A stretch of 64,000 bases of DNA, taken from NCBI RefSeq assembly GCF_020085105.1, contig NC_058051.1, positions 648,001 to 712,000 on the forward strand, written 5' to 3'. The DNA is from Siniperca chuatsi (Eukaryota > Chordata > Actinopteri > Centrarchiformes > Sinipercidae). The notes under the pieces were generated by a model. The model had not been told where the DNA came from. It was given only the letters and a program-made list of their open reading frames with translations, and searched no databases. A program made the translations under genes and the position numbers. This document shows positions 56,560 through 64,000 of the stretch, in pieces (position 1 is the stretch's first letter; each line of letters opens with the position of its first letter).

Positions 56560-56820
56560 TGTTCCTGTTGTGTAATTACTCTGTGTGTGGGCAGTGACTT
56601 CTTTAAGTCTCAAATAACTAACATTCACGAGGGAAATCGATGCGCAGCTACTCTCCTCGTGGAGGAGAAACGTCTGAACAGAAACATCTCCTCAGGCATC
56701 TGATCAGTGGCTCTCTAAGATGCATTAATTGAGCACTAAATTATAATTAACCACGTTATTAACTGTTCCAGCAGCAGCTCTCCTGCAGTGACACCTGATA
56801 AGTAATACACGTGTCATCTA

Positions 56821-57796
56821 CAGCGGTGTGAAAAAGTGTTTGCCTTCCTGATTTCTTATTTTTTTGCATGTTTGTCACTTAAATGTTTCAGATCATCAAA
56901 CAAATTTAAATATTAGTCAAAGATAACACAAGTAAACACAAAAGGCAGTTTTTAAATGAAGGTTGTTATTAAGGGAAAACAAAATCCAAACCTACATGGC
57001 CCTGTGTGAAAAAGTGATTGCCCCCTAAACCTAATAACTGGTTGCTCCACCCTTAGCAGCAACAACTGCAACCAAGCGTTTGCGATAACTTGCAGTGAGT
57101 CTTTTACAGCGCTGTGGAGGAGTTTCGGCCCACTCATCTTTGTAGAATTGTTGTAATTCAGCCACATTGGAGGGTTTTCGAGCATGAACTGCCTTTTTAA
57201 GGTCCTGCCACAGCATCTCAGTAGGATTCAGGTCAGGACTTTGACTAGGCCACTCCAAAGTCTTCATTTTGTTCTTCTTCAGCCATTCAGAGGTGGACTT
57301 GCTGGTGTGTTTTGGATCATTGTCCTGCTGCAGAACCCAAGTTCGCTTCAGCTTGAGGTCACGAACAGATGGCCGGACGTTCTCCTTCAGGAGTTTTTGG
57401 TAGACGGCAGAATTCATGCTTCCATTTATCACAGCAAGTCTTCCAGGTCCTGAAGCAGCAAAACAGCCATCGGGGCCTGCAGCCTTGTTTGAGTGGGGTT
57501 TCATCAGCTGTCCTCTCACCTGGTCAGCAGTCAGGCCCACAACAGAGGTTACAGGTGGGGGAGAGGGGGAGTCATTAGTGTGAAGAGGGCCGTTAGCCTG
57601 ATGGAGGGGGGCCGTGGACTCAGAGGAGCTTGAGGGCCGACAGCAGCTGAGTTAGAGGGGGGATGAGCAGGAGCCGGTGTGTCAAATCTGTTAAAGAACA
57701 GAATAAGTTCGTTTGATGATCTGAAACATTTAAGTGTGACAAACATGCAAAAAAATAAGAAATCAAGAAGGGGGCGAACACTTTTTCACACCGCTG
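56821..57796 (-). mobile_element. Tc1-family transposon remnant with a LINE-derived insert
   Basis: A 976-bp element flanked by TA on both sides (56819-56820 and 57797-57798). The ends, about 56821-56902 and 57716-57796, are inverted repeats of about 80 bp starting 'cagcggtgtgaaaaagtg'. On the minus strand, 57468-57034 encodes the C-terminal half of a Tc1 transposase: 'GCFAASGPGRL', then 'QQDNDPKHTSKSTSEWLKK' (second catalytic Asp) and 'WPSQSPDLNPTEMLW' (catalytic Glu). The N-terminal DNA-binding region and first catalytic Asp are absent. In their place, in the same frame, about 57705-57470 encodes a LINE reverse-transcriptase-type segment including 'LTADQVRGQL' and 'NKAAGPDG'. The transposase cannot be active. 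Confidence 0.9.
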
Positions 57797-58174
57797 TATA
57801 CTGACATCATGTCACCACTCCAGTCACAGGCAACCAGAAGGTCAGAAGGTGTGTGTGTACCTGAGGAAGTGTGTGTACCTGAGGAAGTGTGTGTCAGAGC
57901 CTTTTGCACAGTTTAATCATGCCACATTCAAGCACAGCTGATATAATTAGTAGTTGATGTTTAAATTGTTAAATTACTGTAAATTACATTTTAAACTAAA
58001 AACGAATCATTGTGCCATCAAATGTGCCTAAATTAATTACCTAATAAATACTTGTATTGTTTTTATTTGACTGTGGCATCGGGCGCGTTAGAAATGTCCC
58101 GCTGGCATCAACACTTGGACCCGGTGGTCATTCTTCCGCGAGTCCTTGAACGCAGCAGAGGGACGTCGTCACGG

Positions 58175-58183
58175 TGCGCATGC
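58175..58183. promoter_or_regulatory. NRF1-like site upstream of rtel1
   Basis: 'tgcgcatgc' about 155 bp before the rtel1 ATG resembles the NRF1 palindrome common in TATA-less vertebrate promoters. Weak, motif-only evidence. Confidence 0.3.
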
Positions 58184-58333
58184 TCAGTGGAGTGGCGCCA
58201 AGCAGCTCGCGGATGAGGTGTGCGGGTAAAGCAGTCCGGTTAACTGCTAACTTTAGCACGTGTCACCGGTTTGAACGGGTCTGACAGTTAACCGGAGCTG
58301 ACGCTGCTGCTGGTTTAAGCTAGGAGACGCACG

Positions 58334-61300
58334 ATGGCTTCACTAACCCTGAAGGGGGTCACCGTGAACTTCCCGTTCCCCCCCTACGACTGCCAGAAGG
58401 ACTACATGAGCAAAGTGATTGAATGTCTTCAGAGGGTAAGACGGCATTTTACCTGTGACGTTGCTAATGGCAACACGCTTTGTAAACCCCGTATCTCCAG
58501 GTGTTTGTGGTGAAGAGTTTCCTTCACGTGCTGAGGAAACTCTCCTCCTCCTGAAGCTGAATAAACTCTTTAACCCCCCCTCGGATCAGCTGGAAACAGG
58601 CTGTTTCTCTGAGCTCAGGGAGACTTTTTAGAGATACGAGGTTCTCACAGGACGGTGACGCTGCAAACACGTGATGACCTTATAGACCATGATGCATTGC
58701 TGCAGGTTAAACTGCCCAACAGTATATAAAGCAGTTAAAATGAGCTCAACCTGAAACATCTGCAGCAGTAAAATGCAACACACACATGAATGCAGCAGGA
58801 ATATGAATCCAGAAACATCAGATATAATAAAACACTGACTTTAAGTACATTTAGCTGGTTATAAACACACATTTTAACTACTTTTAGCTGGTTATAAACA
58901 CACATTTTAACTACTTTTAGCTGGTTATACTTCTACATGCAGGACTTTCACTGTCACAAAGATCTGAAGACTTCCGCCGCCGCCTCTGTGCTCGCTGACG
59001 TGCATAAATCTCATTAACGTTGTTTCCTCCCATAATCATCAGACGTTATGTTAATGACAGCTGCTTGGCGGATTTGTGAAACCTCTTATTCTCGGCTCTG
59101 TCAGGACGTCAGACCTGCAGGGACACGACGATGACCCCAGTGTCTGCCTGTGTGTTTCAGAAGGTGAATGGGGTCCTGGAGAGTCCCACAGGTACTGGTA
59201 AAACCCTGTGCCTGCTGTGTGCCACCCTGGCCTGGAGAGACCACTTCAAGGACACCATCTCTGCCCGCAAGATAGCAGAGAGGCTGAGCGGCGAGGAGAT
59301 GTTCCCAAACGCCACGCTGTCATCGTGGGGGACGGCTGCTACAGACGGAGACACGCCAAGTATGTTGACGTCACGTCACCACGCGGCTCGGGGCGGTTTA
59401 AAGCGTTTGGCCCGTAGCTCACCTGTCACCTGTTGTGCAAACGCTTTAACACGTCTGAATAAGTCACAGCCACACTCTTACTAAGTCAGAGCTCGTAGTC
59501 GCAAAACGTCCCGAGGCAGGAGGAACGCCCAACGACGAGTCCCGGCTTCAGGACTCCTCGGGGTGCTGGTCTGAGAGAAGCTGGAGGTCCAGAGGATCCC
59601 GAGAGCTGCTCGCAGTCTGCTGGCGCTGACGAGCCTCCTCCGGCAATAATGAACTAAACTAAAAGCTTATCGTGACGGCAGGCGAGTTAATGCGAGTCAA
59701 AGCAGCTCGGCAACAAGCGGGAACAGAGACGGCAGTTTGATCGACTGTGACTCTGTTGTGAGATTTATTCCTCATTAAGTTCATCAAGTGTACGTTCGAT
59801 AATCGCAGTAAATAAATCTAATTTCACGGCCGTCAGAGGAGGAAGAGTCAGAACACAAGTCAGCGTGACTTTGTCTCACATTTGTGACACGATTATTAAA
59901 ATGTCCACATCGAAGTAAGCTCCTTTTCACGCTCCTATGTATTGATAAATATCTTACGGCTGACACAGACCGATCACCTGTCGACCACACAGGGCTGACC
60001 CCGTCTCCTCTCTCGGTCCACAAGACCTGTAACATTTCTGTAAAACACGTCAGATTAAAGGGTGTGGAGCAGTGTAATGCCTCTGTAACTAACTCATCAT
60101 CGCACAGACAACATAAGATCCGTGTAATAACGCAGGAAACGCTGTGAACGAGCCATTTTTAAGTCGCTGAGGAAGCTCATTTCTTTCTCCCTGATGCTCT
60201 GATTCCACACGTGACTCCGTCATGTGACTCCGTCATGTGACTCTGTGTGTTGTCGCTTTCCTCCAGGCTACTACACTGATGTTCCCAAGATCATATACGC
60301 ATCCAGGACGCACTCTCAGCTCGCACAGGTTATCGGCGAGTTGAAGAACACCTCGTACAGGTAAACACGACGAGACGTTAGAAACGTTCTTCTTGATGGC
60401 TGCACGACGGACAGGATCTGATGTATTTCAGATCAGATAACTGTAGAAAGAACGTTTGTTTCACTTGAAGGCTTTAAAGCGTTAACTGTCCAGCGTTTAA
60501 GGCCGTTTCTGGTAAACCAGTGTGTAACCCTAATGTTCAGTCCAAAGGTGTGTGTGCTGGGGTCAAGAGAGCAGCTGTGTATCAACCAGGAAGTGATGCG
60601 TCAGGAGAGCAACCACGTCAAGGTAAGCCCACTGCAGCGCCGCAGTCTCGGACAGTAACTGCCGCGGTTGTGTGTCTTTTTAAAGAAGCAGCAGGTCGGA
60701 CGCTGAACGCTGTGCGATCGCCTGTTTTTCAGGTCCACATGTGCAGAGGCAAAGTTTCCACCCGGTCATGTGTCTACTACAATAACGTCGAAGGTAGTGG
60801 TTTAACGCACACCGTCACACCGTGAGATCACTGCATCATTAATGGACAACAACAGCATCTGTTTGTTAAATACTGCCTTTTCTCCGTTCTTCTTCAGAGA
60901 AGAGCACCGACAGAGACTTGGCGAGCTCTATCCTCGACGTGGAGGACTTGGTCAAATTCGGCAACAAACAGAGGTGAGCTTTACGCCTTCGTGTTCGCCC
61001 AACAGCCTCTGTCCTGAAGTCGGCAGCGGCTGCTCGGTGTTTGCCCAGGAGTTGTGTGTGTGTGTGTGGGGGTGAATCATTACCGATTCATCTGCCGATC
61101 GTTGTCCCAGCCGGTCGGTAAGATGTCAGAAAATACTCAAAGTATTCGTAATTTCCTAAAACCCAACTTGGCTTCTTTAGATAGTTTGTTTAATCCAACA
61201 AACATATTCAGTTTAACTTCACATGACAGAAAGAAACGCAGCAAATCCTCAACCAGAGAAGTTTTGGCTCGAAAAATGACCAATGAACCAATAATTGATT

Positions 61301-63986
61301 ATCGGAATAGTTGCAAATTGATTTTCTGTTCTCCCAGATGTGCGTTATAGAGCCCAGCCACATCAGGACACATCAGCATCAGCATCTGGAAATGCTGGGG
61401 CTTGTGTCAGCGGTCCGTGCTACATACTTGTCCGTCTTAAATTAAATTAAAATAAAAAAGTACCGCCCCTTTTTGAATTCAGACCAGTCTCGATATTTGC
61501 AAGTAAATTATTGTGTAATTAGCCGTCTAGCCGGCAAAATGCCATTAGCAAGAATCACTGTGGCAACCAGCTGGCAATACCCATCAACCAGCCCCAGTAC
61601 ACCTGCAGCCGACATCCTAAACATGGTAGCATCACTCAGCGCAGCTGATTCACCTCACGACTCATGGTCACGAGTGCAGCCTGGTCTTCAGGTGAACTTA
61701 AAACACCTGTTCAGCAAACCTCGACGTGCAGAAGAGGGATCTTTGTCCGCAGTCTGCCTTTCACCGTCAGGCTAATAGCTAAGTGTTTAGCCTAATTAGC
61801 CACATATCTTAAAATGAGCAAGTTCTCGTCGACTGTCTGTCTGAGACCAGCCTCACCTGCCAGGTGTGAATCCACGTCAGCAGTCGGACGTCTTTTTAAA
61901 CTTAAACACTCAGTGTTTGGATGTCAGGAATATTCTGTGTGCTGTGTGTCCTTTGTGCTGCAGCTTCGTTGTTAAAGGCAAGTTCAGTGAACCGAGTCTG
62001 CGTGTTTCTGCAGGGTCTGTCCTTACTACCTCTCCCGGTCCCTGAAGCAGCAAGCAGATGTCATCTTCATGCCGTACAACTACCTGCTGGATCCCAAGGT
62101 GAGCGGACTGCTGGGAAAGAGGAGGCGGAGCTTATCCAAGACGTTAGGAAAGAACTCAGGTGACGTCTGTTGGAAAAATAAGACCCAAACAGTCCTGAAT
62201 GGTACGCTGCCCACTCCAGGTTCCTGCTGCCGGTGTTAAAGCCGGAGGAATTGATTTCTAGTTTCTAGACTTAGATTAGCACTAGCATCTTCCCGGTGGG
62301 CAAACACGACGGTGGCTAGCTCGCCAGCTTCAATAGTTTGCCTGCTAGCCCTGTGAGTTGCCACTAGCCGCCTTTATGTAGATCTTAGAGTGCTGTCTGT
62401 CACTGATGTGCGATGATCGGTCCTCTCATTACAGAGCCGCAGGGCGCACAACATCGAGCTAAACGGAGCTGTGGTCATCTTTGATGAAGCTCACAATGTG
62501 GTAAGACTCTGTGAGGTGCATCGTTTATTTTATAGTTACAGCAAGTCTAATGTTTATCGCTCAGACAATGAGGCACAAAGGTCAGATGGTGCAGCGTTGC
62601 ATTCTCCTGAAAGGTGCGGACCCTTGAGCCTGTGCGGGACTAGACGGACGTGACCCTTCAGATGATGTGTGTGTTGTCTGCAGGAGAAGACGTGCGAAGA
62701 ATCAACATCCTTCGACCTGACTCCCTACGATGTGGCCTCGGCCATCACCGCCGTGGACAGGCTGCTGGTGGAGCAGGCGAAAGAAGTCGGCCGCGGAGAC
62801 TCGGCCGCTGAAGAGTTCAGCGTAGGATCCCTCAACTCCGGTCAGCATGTGTCTTTGTCCCGGGGATTAATGGCATTTGACTGAAATAAATCTGTCCTTT
62901 ACAGTTTGTGTACTTAAATACCAGCTGGTGATATGTTTTTGTTTCAGGTTTAAAAATGGAAATCGAAACCATCGCTAAAATTAAAAGTAAGTGTTGTGAA
63001 GGTGTGAAGAAGATAAATATCTGGATATCTAGATTGGGCCGTTCGTCGGTTCTCTGTGGGATTTGACTGTCGTTCGTGTGCTTTGACAGAGATTCTGCTG
63101 GATCTGGAAGCTGCCATCGATTCCTACGAGCTTCCAAGTGACCGAGGCATCACGAAGCCTGGAATGTACGTGGAAGCGTGGTAGGAGATTGTTTTTGATC
63201 CACTGACGGTGGTGCCAACCGCCTTTCGTTGCATCAGAGAGGGCTGGTCTATCACCTGGAATCAGTTGCCACGTTTAGCTCAGTAACGAATGAAACAGTA
63301 CGTTGTTAAACACAGCCGTGCACGAGAAGGGCCTGCCTCTTCTTTGTGCTGAACACCTGAACAGAAAGTGACGGGTTATGACGTAGAATGAAGTACGAAA
63401 GGCTGTGTTTCACATCCCCTGGCTATAAAAACAAGTTATATTGGGTCTGAAGCGAGACCAGAATGTGGTCTGGAAGCACAGGGAGACTCCCTCCCTCGGG
63501 GTTAGCTGCTCTCGCTGGAATCAGCTGCTGGTGAAAGAACAAAAACCCAGAAGAACAGTCGAAATGATTGTCAACATATTAATGGTTCTGACTTGTCTGT
63601 CTGTCCGTCTCAGCTTCATCTACGAGCTGTTAGAGAGAGCCCACCTGACCTACGACAGCAAGACGTCTGTCTATGAAGCTCTGGAGCAGATCAGCGGATA
63701 CCTGGCAGGACGTCAGTATGGATTCATTTCTTCATGTTTCTGTTTATACAGCGTGTCTCTTGGTTTAGGGGCTGTTACGTTTTCTGCTGTCCCCCATGTG
63801 AGTCTTACTTCCCTTCAAAGCTGCATGTATGAGCAGGAAGTGTATGTAAACTCGCTGTCTGCTGGCTGGATCGTACAGACCCTGCTACAAAATCAAAAAA
63901 TCAAATGAGCTGTGTGACGTTTCTCATCAGAATCAGGAATCTTCCTGAACATCGGTGGACTGCAGAAGCTGGCTGATATCATACAG
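58334..63986 (+). CDS. rtel1: Regulator of telomere elongation helicase 1 (partial, 5' part)
   Basis: An XPD-family Fe-S DNA helicase that dismantles T-loops and D-loops and guards telomeres. Thirteen exons are visible: 58334-58435, 59161-59359, 60267-60360, 60541-60622, 60733-60793, 60898-60973, 62014-62098, 62435-62500, 62684-62840, 62948-62986, 63090-63165, 63614-63711 and 63931-63986. They join without a phase error to 397 codons, and the gene runs past the window end. Motifs: Walker A 'SPTGTGKT' (K48), motif Ia 'ASRTHSQL', the four Fe-S cysteines C145, C163, C172 and C207 at the human positions as I recall them, and the Walker B box D250-E-A-H253. The ATG context is good ('acgatgg') and the N-terminus '[16 protein letters not shown]' matches the Q-motif region. 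From memory human RTEL1 has more than 1200 residues, so roughly the first third is here. Confidence 0.97.
58476..58727 (+). repeat. Interspersed repeat family B, copy 2
   Basis: The inverted partner of 15454-15713, about 250 bp, in rtel1 intron 1. No coding capacity or obvious tRNA-like head; family not identified. Confidence 0.8.
59360..60266. other. rtel1 intron 2, nothing recognised
   Basis: About 0.9 kb between exons 2 and 3. No repeat family, exon or RNA gene is evident; small open frames are not conserved-looking. Confidence 0.5.
60974..62013. other. rtel1 intron 6, nothing recognised
   Basis: About 1 kb between exons 6 and 7. It holds a short GT run near 61055 and a frame on plus 61054-61350 without a known domain. 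Confidence 0.5.
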
Positions 63987-64000
63987 GTATGCTGCAGTTC

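Overview
This window looks like a teleost fish nuclear genome. It contains six split, vertebrate-type protein genes with GT-AG introns and fish-sized introns. It is also dense in CA/TG microsatellites and minisatellites, has decayed L2-type and L1-type LINE fragments and a Tc1-family transposon remnant, and lacks any bacterial or viral organisation. I rebuilt each gene by joining exons at visible splice sites and checking reading phase. All five complete genes close in frame, at lengths close to what I remember for their human counterparts.

Layout: (1) 4004-13278, minus: a class I facilitative glucose transporter closest to GLUT1 (slc2a1-like), 10 coding exons, 493 aa. (2) 21511-30974, plus: slc38a5, an amino-acid transporter of the SNAT family, 15 coding exons, 468 aa. 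(3) 32934-42006, minus: ccdc22, CCC-complex and COMMD-binding coiled-coil protein, 16 exons, 627 aa, with one GC-AG intron. (4) 44236-50652, plus: tbc1d25, an LC3-binding Rab GAP, 7 exons, 862 aa. (5) 54485-56506, plus: ndufb11, a mitochondrial complex I accessory subunit, 3 exons, 145 aa. (6) 58334 to beyond the window end, plus: rtel1, an Fe-S DNA helicase, first 13 exons (397 codons).

The first two genes are head to head across 8.2 kb, slc38a5 and ccdc22 are tail to tail, and ccdc22 and tbc1d25 are head to head across 2.2 kb. From memory, slc38a5, ccdc22, tbc1d25 and ndufb11 all have human orthologues at Xp11.23, while SLC2A1 (1p34) and RTEL1 (20q13) do not. The block is therefore conserved synteny flanked by lineage-specific joins. 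The genes do not form a pathway: two are plasma-membrane transporters, two act in endosome/autophagosome traffic, one in respiration and one in genome maintenance.

I found no new enzymatic or defence system. The most unusual items are: a Tc1-family element with intact ~80 bp terminal inverted repeats whose transposase 5' part has been replaced in frame by a piece of LINE open reading frame; CA/TG repeats lying within about 30 nt of splice sites at six exons of four genes, one running across an exon-intron border; a ~1.8 kb, roughly 20-bp-unit minisatellite in slc2a1 intron 5; a perfect 14-bp, seven-copy quasi-palindromic array upstream of slc2a1; two full CRE palindromes in the CpG-rich start of tbc1d25 intron 1; and several unnamed interspersed repeat families present as inverted or dispersed copies.
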